Below are positions 1 through 7,925 of a stretch of DNA of 64,000 bases, one piece after another. The first letter of the stretch is position 1. Every line of letters starts with the position of its first letter. The notes under the pieces were generated by a model. The model searched no databases. It was not told the DNA's origin and worked only from the letters and a program-made list of their open reading frames with translations. A program made the position numbers and the translations under genes. Source of the DNA: an uncultured Hyphomonas sp. (lineage in GTDB: Bacteria > Pseudomonadota > Alphaproteobacteria > Caulobacterales > Hyphomonadaceae); contig NZ_OY776147.1 of NCBI RefSeq assembly GCF_963675305.1, forward strand, positions 496,001-560,000, in the 5' to 3' direction.

Positions 1-1
1 G

Positions 2-1459
2 GGCTACGGCCCCTCGGGCCTGCCGCACATCGGCACGTTTGGCGAAGTCGTGCGCACCACGATGGTGCGCCATGCGTTTGAAGTTCTGACGAAAGGCGAG
101 GTTCCGACGCGCCTCATCTGCGTGTCCGACGACATGGACGGCATGCGCAAGGTGCCGCCGACCGTCCCGAACCCGGAAAAGCTGGAGCCGTACCTCCAGA
201 TGCCGCTGACGGCGGTGCCGGACCCGTTCGGCACGCATGAGTCATATGGCCAGCACATGAATGCGCGTCTCTGCGCCTTCCTCGACCAGTTCGGCTTCGA
301 ATATGAATTCCTGTCGGCGACGGAATGCTACAAATCCGGCCGCTTTGACGAGATGCTGAAGCGCTCGGCAGAGAAGTATCAGGACATCATGGACGTGATG
401 CTGCCGACGCTGGGCGAGGAACGCCAGGCGACCTACAGCCCGTTCCTGCCGATCCATCCGGAAACGGGCCATGTGCTCTACGTGCCGATGAAATCCGTCG
501 ACGGCGCCAATGGCACGATCACCTTTGACGACGAGAGCGGCAAGGAATTCACGCTGCCGGTCACCGGCGGTCATGTGAAGATGCAGTGGAAGCCGGACTT
601 CGGCATGCGCTGGGCGGCCCTTGGCGTGGACTTCGAAATGTTCGGCAAGGACCACCAGGCCAATGCGCCGATCTATTCGAAGATCACCAAGATCCTCGGC
701 AAGCGTCCGCCGGAACAGTACGTCTACGAGATGTTCCTGGACGAGAAGGGCGAGAAGATCTCCAAGACCAAGGGCAATGGCATCTCGGTCGAGGACTGGC
801 TGAAATATGCGCCGGACGAGAGCCTCAGCCTGTTCCAGTTCCAGAAACCGCGCGTGGCGAAGAAACTCTATTTCGACGTCATCCCGAAAGCCGTGGACGA
901 ATACCTGATCTTCCTGGAGAAGTATCCGCACGAGGAACCGGCGCGGCAGATCGAGAATCCGGTCTGGCACATCCACAATGGCAATCCGCCGGAAGTGGAC
1001 ATGCCGGTCAGCTTCGCGCTGCTGCTGAACCTCGTGGCCGTGGCGAACCCGGAAGACAAGTCACAGCTCTGGGGCTTCATCACCCGCTATGCGCAGGATG
1101 CGTCTCCTGAGACCCATCCGTTGCTGGACGAACTCGCGGGCTATGCGATGCGCTACTACACGGACTTCATCCTGCCGGAGAAGACCTATCGCGCCCCGAC
1201 CGAGCAGGAACGCACGGCGATGGCGGACCTGTCGGCCCACCTCAAGGCCTTTGCCGATGAGCCGACCTCGGAAAACCTCCAGACGCTGACCTTCACGATC
1301 GGCAAGGATCACCATTTCGAGAACCTCCGCGAATGGTTCAAGGCGCTCTATGAAGTGCTGCTGGGCCAGGAACAGGGGCCGCGCTTCGGCAGCTTTGCCG
1401 CGCTCTACGGCAAGGACAACACCGCCCGCCTGATCGACGAGTCGCTGGCGCGCAGCTGA
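2..1459 (+). CDS. lysK: Class I lysyl-tRNA synthetase (5' end outside window)
   Basis: Charges tRNA-Lys with lysine in the cytoplasm. The reading frame is open from base 2, so the first codons lie outside the window. The visible protein starts inside the class I nucleotide-binding region (PSGLPHIGT, the HIGH-type signature) and carries the KISKTKGNG version of the KMSKS loop near visible residue 252. These two signatures, with the FGKDHQANAPIYSKI stretch, fit the archaeal-type class I LysRS used by many alphaproteobacteria in place of the class II enzyme. A GTG at base 50 also lies in frame, but a start there would lose the HIGH motif. It is followed by a short intergenic hairpin and a small lipoprotein gene on the same strand. 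Family assignment is firm; only the start is missing. Confidence 0.93.
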   Translation, partial: GYGPSGLPHIGTFGEVVRTTMVRHAFEVLTKGEVPTRLICVSDDMDGMRKVPPTVPNPEKLEPYLQMPLTAVPDPFGTHESYGQHMNARLCAFLDQFGFEYEFLSATECYKSGRFDEMLKRSAEKYQDIMDVMLPTLGEERQATYSPFLPIHPETGHVLYVPMKSVDGANGTITFDDESGKEFTLPVTGGHVKMQWKPDFGMRWAALGVDFEMFGKDHQANAPIYSKITKILGKRPPEQYVYEMFLDEKGEKISKTKGNGISVEDWLKYAPDESLSLFQFQKPRVAKKLYFDVIPKAVDEYLIFLEKYPHEEPARQIENPVWHIHNGNPPEVDMPVSFALLLNLVAVANPEDKSQLWGFITRYAQDASPETHPLLDELAGYAMRYYTDFILPEKTYRAPTEQERTAMADLSAHLKAFADEPTSENLQTLTFTIGKDHHFENLREWFKALYEVLLGQEQGPRFGSFAALYGKDNTARLIDESLARS

Positions 1460-1502
1460 GAATTGCTGCGACGTAAGGTGCTCTCAACATTTGCCTGATC
1501 TA

Positions 1503-1524
1503 GTCTCCCCGGAAACGGGGAGAC
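1503..1524 (+). promoter_or_regulatory. Perfect 8-bp inverted repeat over a ribosome binding site
   Basis: GTCTCCCC and GGGGAGAC are separated by GGAAAC, and the right arm is the likely Shine-Dalgarno of the lipoprotein starting at 1530. The structure could end lysK transcripts or mask the ribosome binding site. No T-tract follows, so plain intrinsic termination is less likely. Confidence 0.4.
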
Positions 1525-1529
1525 CAGAC

Positions 1530-1856
1530 ATGCGCATTATCCGGGCCATCCTTCTGGCGGCCGTTTTCACCATCGCTCCAGCCTGTGTTGCCACCAAGGT
1601 CGTCACCGTTCCGGTTGGCCTGGCCGTCGATGCCGTGGGCGTTGCAGGCAAGGGCGTTGTCTGGGTCGGCGGCACCGCGGTGCGTGTGACCGGCGATGCG
1701 CTGGACGGGCCGGATGAATATGTCCGTCTCGACGTGACCTACAAGAACGGCAAGCACGTCCGCAAAACGATCAAGAAGAAGAACCTGGAGCGCCAGCTGA
1801 AGAAGCTGGGCAAGAAGGGCAAGATCGTCGACGTCGAGGTATCGCCCGCCGGTTGA
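1530..1856 (+). CDS. Small putative lipoprotein, unknown function
   Basis: A 108-residue protein. The start MRIIRAIL is preferred over the in-frame codon at 1491 because GGGGAGA lies just upstream and the protein then opens with a hydrophobic signal ending in IAPAC, a plausible though imperfect lipobox. The rest has a Gly/Val-rich amphipathic stretch (VGLAVDAVGVAGKGVVWVGG) and a very basic C-terminal half rich in Lys (NGKHVRKTIKKKNLERQLKK). Such small cell-envelope lipoproteins are common in alphaproteobacteria, but I do not recognise a family. It is tail-to-tail with the serpin gene, whose stop codon adjoins its own. Confidence 0.6.
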   Translation: MRIIRAILLAAVFTIAPACVATKVVTVPVGLAVDAVGVAGKGVVWVGGTAVRVTGDALDGPDEYVRLDVTYKNGKHVRKTIKKKNLERQLKKLGKKGKIVDVEVSPAG

Positions 1857-3239
1857 TCACTCGTCTTCCGCAGGCGGCGGTGCTTCCACCCGGCCCAGGA
1901 ACATCACGGTGCCTGTCGGCTTGTGACGCAGCGCGATCAGGAAGGGATGATCGGCGCGAAACTCGACCGGCTCTTCCTCCGGAACGAAAATCGCCGTGCG
2001 CTCCATCATGATCGCCGTCGCAGCCGCTGCTTCGGTGCCTTTCTCGTCGATGTCGAGGAAGGTCTTCTGCAGCACCTTGCTGATCACCAGATCACCGGGG
2101 CCAGCCCCTTCGATCAGGCCGGAGAAATCCGCCGCGCCGGTGAAGGCATCGCCGAGGCCGAGCGCGATCAGCGGATCATTCAGCTCGTAACTGGCTTCGA
2201 TGGAGACTTTCGGCAAGACGAGGTGCACGCGTTTGCGCTCTGCCGTGTCCATGCCTGACAGGAGCGCGGTGAAGCTTTCCGGTGTCATCGCCGAGGCGAC
2301 ATCCTTCAGGCCATCCTGCGTATCGGGCAGGATCACGGTGAGGGCATAGTCATCCCCGGCATAGTCGAGATCCAGGGCGGCATAGCCATCGCGGGAGAGG
2401 TAGCGGGCCTTCTTCAGTGTCTGGCTCATCAGCTTCGCGGTAATCTCACCCGACGGCGCATAGAAGGTTCCGTCCTGCGTCGCCTCGGCCTTGAAGGGGC
2501 TTTGCCAGTCGGCCTTGAACCAGACCGCATTGGTGAGGATCAGTTCGGTCAGGCCGGGGCGGATCGCGCCCGGCGGGATCAGGTCGTGGATCTTGTCATT
2601 CGTGTGATCTTCGACCCAGGTGTTGATGAGCTTCGCGGCGGCAGCGGGCTGGCTGAAATCAACCAGGGCGACCTTGGCCTTCATGATGCCTTCGACAGCC
2701 TGCCGGTAGGGTGCCTGCAAGCTGGAGCCTTCGCGCAGCCAGACAGCATTCGCGACGGTCAGCTTGGTCTTTTCCGTGTCGGCCGTAACAGCGCCATTCA
2801 GCGTGTTCTGTACGCCGGCAAAGCTTTCGGCCGGGACACTATCAAATCCGAACACGTCGCCCATCTGCGTTGCGGTCTCTCCCGCTGCGCCCGGGTAGAG
2901 CAGGGCGAACGCCTCACTAATAGACGCCGGGGAGACGAAGAGGTTGCCGGGCTTGTCCTCCAGCTGCTCATACAGAGACCAGGCGAACAGGTTGTTGCCT
3001 TCGGCGAGCGGGGCTGTGGCGTCGAGCGTGGTGACGGCAATCGGCACAGGTTGCACTTCCTTGTTGGGCATTGTGACCACTGGATCGACCAGATTGTCCT
3101 TGTCGGACGGGGAGGCCTGCGCCGGGGTGGTGCCGGGTGGCTGCGTGGCTGGCGTTTCCGGTACGTCCACGGGTGAAGGCTGCTGGCAGGCGCCCAGCGC
3201 GGCAAAAGCGGTGAGCGCGGGAACAATCAAACGGCGCAT
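1857..3239 (-). CDS. Serpin family serine protease inhibitor, lipoprotein
   Basis: A 460-residue serpin. The start MRRLIVPAL is chosen because GGAGG lies 6 bases upstream; it gives a lipoprotein signal ending LGAC with Cys near residue 17, followed by a Pro-rich linker and then the serpin fold. The reactive centre loop is visible near the C-terminus: the hinge EKGTEAAAATA matches the small-residue hinge of inhibitory serpins, followed by IMMERTAIFV and the conserved FRADHPFLIAL signature. By analogy with alpha-1-antitrypsin numbering, P1 falls at or next to Arg-Thr, hinting at a trypsin-like target. It probably sits on the envelope and protects the cell against exogenous proteases. It stands alone, downstream of the oxidoreductase gene on the same strand. 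Confidence 0.9.
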   Translation of the reverse strand: MRRLIVPALTAFAALGACQQPSPVDVPETPATQPPGTTPAQASPSDKDNLVDPVVTMPNKEVQPVPIAVTTLDATAPLAEGNNLFAWSLYEQLEDKPGNLFVSPASISEAFALLYPGAAGETATQMGDVFGFDSVPAESFAGVQNTLNGAVTADTEKTKLTVANAVWLREGSSLQAPYRQAVEGIMKAKVALVDFSQPAAAAKLINTWVEDHTNDKIHDLIPPGAIRPGLTELILTNAVWFKADWQSPFKAEATQDGTFYAPSGEITAKLMSQTLKKARYLSRDGYAALDLDYAGDDYALTVILPDTQDGLKDVASAMTPESFTALLSGMDTAERKRVHLVLPKVSIEASYELNDPLIALGLGDAFTGAADFSGLIEGAGPGDLVISKVLQKTFLDIDEKGTEAAAATAIMMERTAIFVPEEEPVEFRADHPFLIALRHKPTGTVMFLGRVEAPPPAEDE

Positions 3240-3294
3240 GGGATCCTCCATAGAGTCTTTTGTGGACCCTATCACCCTTGCAGGGAAACCGTGA

Positions 3295-6200
3295 CTATTC
3301 TGCGGCGATCAGTGTGGTCTTCGCCTTCGGAAGTTTCCCCTCGGGCCAGCCGGCCCAGAGTTCGGCTTCCTTCACTTTCGCCTCGGTCAACGCCGCGTCC
3401 TTCACATGTCCGAAGCCGCGGATGTCATCCGGGACGCTGGCGATGGCGACAGCGAGCTCGAGATTCTTTTCTGTCAGCTCACCCGCGATCCGCTCCAGGC
3501 CGGCGAGATAATCGTCGCGCAGCTTACGCTCGTGCTGGCGTTCCTCGGTGTAACCGAACAGGTCCAGCTTCGTTCCGCGCAGGCCCTTGAACTTCGCAAG
3601 CAGCTTGAAGCCCAGCATCATCCACGGGCCGAAATGCTTTTTCTGCAGGTGGCCGTGCTGGTCCTTCTTGGCGATCATCGGCGCGGCGAGCCAGAAGCGG
3701 AGCTTGCCGCCCTTGAACTGGCTGGCGAGCTGTTTGGCGAACTTGCCGTCCGTGTAGAGACGGGCAACTTCGTACTCGTCCTTGTAGGCCATCACCTTGT
3801 AAGCATAGAAGGCCGCCGCCCGCGTGAGCTTGTCGCCCGCGCCAATGCCTTGCTCAGCAGCGCGGATCCTTGCGACGATCTTGCGGTAGCGGTCAGCATA
3901 GGCGGCATTCTGATAGCCAGTCAGACGGGCTGCACGATCCTCGATCAGCTCTTCTAGGCTCTGTTCCGGTGCGTCGCCGCGCGGGTCTTCCGGACGGATC
4001 AGCCGGTCAGGCGCCGCAGCGGCAATGCGGCCGATATTGAAGGCGGACATGTTGTCGTCCACCTTGGTGCCGTTCAGGCGGATTGCGCGGTAAAGCGCGC
4101 GCAGGGACACCGGCAGGCGGCCCTTCTGCCAGGCAAAGCCCGCCATGATCATGTTGGTATAGATCGCGTCGTGCAGATAGCCCACGGCGAGGGCTTCGGC
4201 ATCGAAGGTGTCGAACTCGCTCGCCTGCCGCTTGACGCGGGCGGAGAGGAGATCGCTCTCGAACCGCTTGGACCGGTTGCGGATAAACTCGCTGGTCGGC
4301 GTGACATCGCTGTTGGCATAGGCCGCCGTACGGTCGGCATCCATCAGGTTCAGCGCATCGCCGCCAGCGGCCACGACCAGGTCGCACGCAATGACGACAT
4401 CGGCGCTGGCGGGCGGCACGCGGCCGGTGGAAATCTGCTCCGGCTCGCGCGCGAAACGGATATGCGACAGCACCGGGCCGCCCTTCTGGGCAAGGCCGGT
4501 CATGTCGAGGCTGGAAGCGGCATGACCGTCCACATGCGCTGCCATGGCCAGCACGGCCGCGACCGTCGTCACGCCCGTGCCGCCGACGCCGGTGAACAGC
4601 ACATTGTAAGGCTGGGCGAGGCTCGGCGTTTCGGGCAGGGGCAGGCCGTCGGCGCTGAAGGCCGGGCGTTCCTGATCTTCCCAGGCCGGTTCGCCATCGG
4701 TGATGGTGACGAAGCTCGGGCAGAAGCCTTTGAGACAGGAGAGGTCTGTATTGCAGGTGGACTGATTGATCCGGCGCTTGCGGCCAAGATCGGTCTCGAC
4801 CGGTTCGACGGAGAGACAGTTCGATTTCACCGAACAATCCCCGCAGCCTTCGCAGACTTCGGTATTGATGATCACGCGCGTACGGTCCGGTGCGCGCAGG
4901 CCGCGCTTGGAGCGGCGGCGTTTCTCGGTCGCGCAGATCTGGTCATAGATGATGACGGAGACGCCGGGCGTGTCGCGCAGGGTCAGCTGCACGTCTTCCA
5001 GATCGTCGCGGTCGTAGATCTTCACACCGCCAGGCAGGCCTTTGACGTTCGCATAGCGGGTCGTGTCTTCAGTGACGATGACGATCGTGCGGACGCCCTC
5101 GGCGCGGACCTGCTGGGCGATCTGGGCCGGGGTCTGGCCGGACTCCACATGCTGCCCGCCAGTCATGGCGACGGCGTCATTGTAAAGGATCTTGTAGGTC
5201 ATGTTCGCGCCGGAGGTGACCGCGGCGCGGATGGCGAGGCTGCCCGAGTGGGAATAGGTGCCGTCGCCCAGATTGACGAAGACGTGCGGTTCGTCAGTGG
5301 CCCAGTGCTGGCCGACCCAGGCAATGCCTTCGCCGCCCATCTGGCTGGTCATGTCGGTATGACGGTCCGGCATGAAGTTCGCCATATAGTGGCAGCCGAT
5401 CCCGGCCAGCGCGCGGGAGCCTTCCGGCACAACCGTCGACGTGTTGTGCGGACAGCCCGAACAGAAGTGCGGGGTACGGATGGTCGGCGACGCATTGGAG
5501 CGTGCCGCTTCACCGGCGCGGCCCACACGGTCGAAATAAGCATCGGCGCGGGATGTATCCCAGCCTTCCGGGATGACTTGCATCAGCGCTGCGGCCATTT
5601 CCGGAATGGTGATGGAAGCGATGTCGGACAGGAGGCGTTTGCCGTCCCGGTCGAACTTGCCTTCGATATAAGGGCGCTGGTTGTCCGGCAGGCGATAGAG
5701 GGCGGAGCGGAGCTGGTCTTCGATCAGCGGGCGTTTGTGTTCGATCACCAGCACGCGGTCGAGCCCGGTGCAGAATTCGCGTACGCCTTCCGGCTCCAGC
5801 GGCCACGGCATGGCAACCTTGTAGACAGCCAGGCCCAGGCGGCCGGCTTCCTGCGCGTCGATGCCGAGCGCGGCGAGCGCTTCGAACACGTCGCGGGCGG
5901 CCTGACCGGTAACGATGATGCCGACACGCGGCTTTGGCGAAGGCAGGATCACATGGTCCAGACGGTTGGCGCGGACATAGGCCTGCGCGGCCGGCAGCTT
6001 CACCTGGCGCAGGCGCTGCTCTTTGAGGAGCGGTGCATCGCCCCGGCGCATGTGCACGCCGTCTTCGGGCATGGCGAAATCCGGCTGGACGATGTTGAAG
6101 CGTTCAAGATCGACCCCGACAACGGACCCGGAATCCATCGTATCGGCCAGCGCAACCATGCCGGCCCAGGCGCCGGAGAAGCGGCTCATCTCCCAGCCAT

Positions 6201-6753
6201 GGATGCCATAATCCAGCACGTCCTGGATCGAGGCCGGGTTCAGGACCGGGATCTCGGCATCCATCATCGCGAATTCGGATTGGGAGGGCAGGGTGGAGGA
6301 TTTGCAATTGTGGTCGTCGCCAACGATGGCGAGCACGCCGCCAAGGGCGGACGAGCCTGCGGCATTGGCATGCTTGAAAACGTCGCCCGTGCGGTCGACG
6401 CCCGGGGCTTTGCCATACCAGATGCCGAACAGGCCATCATACCGGGCGCCGGGAAACAGGCCGAGCTGCTGGCTGCCCCAGACGGCTGTGGCGCCAAGGT
6501 CTTCGTTCAGGCCTTCCCAGAATTTGATGTCATGCGCGTCCAGCCATTTCTGGGCGGCGCGCAATTGCTGGTCATATCCGCCAAGGGGAGACCCGCGATA
6601 ACCGGAGATAAATCCTGCTGTATTGGCATTTTTGCGCAGATCGAGGCGTTTTCGATCAAGGGGCAGGCGAACCAGTGCCTGAATACCGGTCATATACGCC
6701 TTGCCCTCGACAAGATCGTATTTGTCGTTCAGCGTAACTTCACGATGATGCAT
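3295..6753 (-). CDS. Indolepyruvate:ferredoxin oxidoreductase, fused alpha/gamma type
   Basis: An 1152-residue single-chain enzyme that oxidatively decarboxylates aryl or branched 2-oxo acids to acyl-CoA with ferredoxin as acceptor, in amino acid breakdown. In order: an N-terminal pyruvate:ferredoxin oxidoreductase-like domain; a thiamine diphosphate-binding region near residue 495 (LGDGTYSHSGS followed by NDAVAMTGG); a ferredoxin-like cluster around 633 (CEGCGDCSVKSNC) with more Cys downstream; and a gamma-subunit Rossmann domain from about 720 (GVGGTGVTTVAA), then the long C-terminal region usual for the family. It is divergent from an Lrp/AsnC regulator, the usual arrangement for an amino-acid-responsive catabolic gene. 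I saw no clear Shine-Dalgarno at the chosen ATG, so the start could be a few codons off. Confidence 0.92.
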   Translation of the reverse strand: MHHREVTLNDKYDLVEGKAYMTGIQALVRLPLDRKRLDLRKNANTAGFISGYRGSPLGGYDQQLRAAQKWLDAHDIKFWEGLNEDLGATAVWGSQQLGLFPGARYDGLFGIWYGKAPGVDRTGDVFKHANAAGSSALGGVLAIVGDDHNCKSSTLPSQSEFAMMDAEIPVLNPASIQDVLDYGIHGWEMSRFSGAWAGMVALADTMDSGSVVGVDLERFNIVQPDFAMPEDGVHMRRGDAPLLKEQRLRQVKLPAAQAYVRANRLDHVILPSPKPRVGIIVTGQAARDVFEALAALGIDAQEAGRLGLAVYKVAMPWPLEPEGVREFCTGLDRVLVIEHKRPLIEDQLRSALYRLPDNQRPYIEGKFDRDGKRLLSDIASITIPEMAAALMQVIPEGWDTSRADAYFDRVGRAGEAARSNASPTIRTPHFCSGCPHNTSTVVPEGSRALAGIGCHYMANFMPDRHTDMTSQMGGEGIAWVGQHWATDEPHVFVNLGDGTYSHSGSLAIRAAVTSGANMTYKILYNDAVAMTGGQHVESGQTPAQIAQQVRAEGVRTIVIVTEDTTRYANVKGLPGGVKIYDRDDLEDVQLTLRDTPGVSVIIYDQICATEKRRRSKRGLRAPDRTRVIINTEVCEGCGDCSVKSNCLSVEPVETDLGRKRRINQSTCNTDLSCLKGFCPSFVTITDGEPAWEDQERPAFSADGLPLPETPSLAQPYNVLFTGVGGTGVTTVAAVLAMAAHVDGHAASSLDMTGLAQKGGPVLSHIRFAREPEQISTGRVPPASADVVIACDLVVAAGGDALNLMDADRTAAYANSDVTPTSEFIRNRSKRFESDLLSARVKRQASEFDTFDAEALAVGYLHDAIYTNMIMAGFAWQKGRLPVSLRALYRAIRLNGTKVDDNMSAFNIGRIAAAAPDRLIRPEDPRGDAPEQSLEELIEDRAARLTGYQNAAYADRYRKIVARIRAAEQGIGAGDKLTRAAAFYAYKVMAYKDEYEVARLYTDGKFAKQLASQFKGGKLRFWLAAPMIAKKDQHGHLQKKHFGPWMMLGFKLLAKFKGLRGTKLDLFGYTEERQHERKLRDDYLAGLERIAGELTEKNLELAVAIASVPDDIRGFGHVKDAALTEAKVKEAELWAGWPEGKLPKAKTTLIAAE

Positions 6754-6839
6754 GGGTAATCTGTCCGCTCCAAGGAACTGGAAGATTATTCGACAAAACT
6801 CACGAAAAAGCTTGCCTATCTTGCGCTGTATTTGCTAGT

Positions 6840-6860
6840 TTGGGGCAAAACATGCCCTAA
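6840..6860. promoter_or_regulatory. Candidate Lrp operator between divergent genes
   Basis: Near-perfect inverted repeat: TTGGGGCA, five bases, TGCCCTAA, with 7 of 8 positions symmetrical. It lies 20 bases before the TTG start of the Lrp gene and on the promoter side of the oxidoreductase gene. Autoregulation and control of the divergent gene are inferred from position only. Confidence 0.45.
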
Positions 6861-6880
6861 TATGCAAGGAAGATAGAAAA

Positions 6881-7366
6881 TTGGCCCAAGAAATAGACTC
6901 AGTTGATGCCAAGATTCTTGACATCATCCAACGGGACGCGGGGCTTTCCGTTGCGGAAATCGCCGATCGCGTGGGACTTTCCTCCTCTCCCTGCTGGCGG
7001 CGGATCAAGCGGATGGAAGAAGCCGGATTTATCCGGGGACGTGTAACAATTCTGGATAATTTTGCCCTCGGCCTGAATTTCGAGGTGATCGCCAGCGTGA
7101 AACTGGCCCTCCCGAACCGTGAAAACCTCCAGGCCTTCGAAGACATGGTTCTGGCCTGGCCGGAGGTGACGGAAGTCATGACCGTGACCGGGCAGGTGGA
7201 CTACATGATCCATGTCGTGACCACCGACATGCATGCCTATGACAACTTCCTGCGCGACAAGCTGCTCGGCTCCGCGCTCGTCTCGGATGTGCAGTCGCGC
7301 ATCGTGATCCGCGTGGCAAAGCGCACGACGGCCCTGCCGCTCGATCTGGTCGAGAATGTGAAATAG
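6881..7366 (+). CDS. Lrp/AsnC family transcriptional regulator
   Basis: A 161-residue feast/famine regulator. An N-terminal winged helix (DAKILDIIQRDAGLSVAEIADRVGLS, then SPCWRRIKRMEEAGFI) is followed by the RAM ligand-binding domain (EVMTVTGQVDYMIHVV) that senses amino acids. The start is TTG, supported by AAGGAAG about 9 bases upstream; no better ATG is available in frame. It is transcribed away from the large indolepyruvate oxidoreductase gene, with a palindromic site between them, so it most likely controls that gene in response to an aromatic or branched-chain amino acid. It converges on the GNAT gene at its 3' end. Confidence 0.92.
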   Translation: MAQEIDSVDAKILDIIQRDAGLSVAEIADRVGLSSSPCWRRIKRMEEAGFIRGRVTILDNFALGLNFEVIASVKLALPNRENLQAFEDMVLAWPEVTEVMTVTGQVDYMIHVVTTDMHAYDNFLRDKLLGSALVSDVQSRIVIRVAKRTTALPLDLVENVK

Positions 7367-7383
7367 CGCCCGGTTCCGGCCGG

Positions 7384-7842
7384 TCAGGCCAGATCGAGAT
7401 GCAGGAACTGATTGAACTCACTGCCGACATAGTCGGCAAAGGCATCTCCGCTTTTGAAGCCATGCTTGCGGTAGAGGGCGAGCGCCGGTTCGAACGCCTC
7501 GCCTGAGCCGGTTTCCAGGCTGATCCGCCGATAGCCGCGCTCGCGGGCCAGGTTCAGCAGCGCGTTCAGCATGGCGGTCGCCGCGCCACGGCGCAGGTTG
7601 TCTTTCCGTGTACGCATGGATTTCAGTTCGCCATGGTCAGCAGCCAGCTCTTTTATGGCACCGATGGCCAGCAGGGTCTCACCGTCCCAGACCGACAGGA
7701 ATGTAACGTCCGGACGCTGCAGGCCGCTCAGGTCCAGCGCGAAGCTGTGGCCGGGAGGAGACGTCTCGGCCATGCCCTGCAGGTGCTGTCGCAGCAGCTC
7801 CCGGATCTGCGGATCGTTGAAATCGCCGGGTTTGATAATCAT
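7384..7842 (-). CDS. GNAT family N-acetyltransferase
   Basis: A 152-residue single-domain acetyltransferase. The acetyl-CoA pyrophosphate-binding loop is visible as RRGAATAML around residues 84-92, preceded by the beta-strand LKSMRTRK and followed by ARERGYRRISLETGS and LYRKHGFKSGDAF, the typical C-terminal GNAT motifs. The acceptor substrate cannot be deduced. It lies downstream of the thiolase on the same strand, but a strong hairpin separates the two, so it probably has its own promoter or only read-through. Confidence 0.85.
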   Translation of the reverse strand: MIIKPGDFNDPQIRELLRQHLQGMAETSPPGHSFALDLSGLQRPDVTFLSVWDGETLLAIGAIKELAADHGELKSMRTRKDNLRRGAATAMLNALLNLARERGYRRISLETGSGEAFEPALALYRKHGFKSGDAFADYVGSEFNQFLHLDLA

Positions 7843-7853
7843 GAGGTCTCCGG

Positions 7854-7888
7854 AAACAAACGAGCCCGGGACATCTGTCCCAGGCTCG
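7854..7888 (-). terminator. Intrinsic terminator downstream of the thiolase gene
   Basis: CGAGCC, an unpaired base, GGGACA, a two-base loop, TGTCCC, an unpaired base, then GGCTCG. On the minus strand this is followed by TTTGTTT, so it ends the thiolase transcript before the GNAT gene. Confidence 0.75.
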
Positions 7889-7925
7889 CTGATTTCTAGA
7901 TTATGTTTCGCTGTTGGGCGAGGGC

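Noticed and set aside
4171..6759. A very long open frame on the plus strand, antisense to the indolepyruvate oxidoreductase
   Set aside because: It mirrors the codon positions of the strongly supported minus-strand gene, has no recognisable domain and follows from high G+C at third positions.
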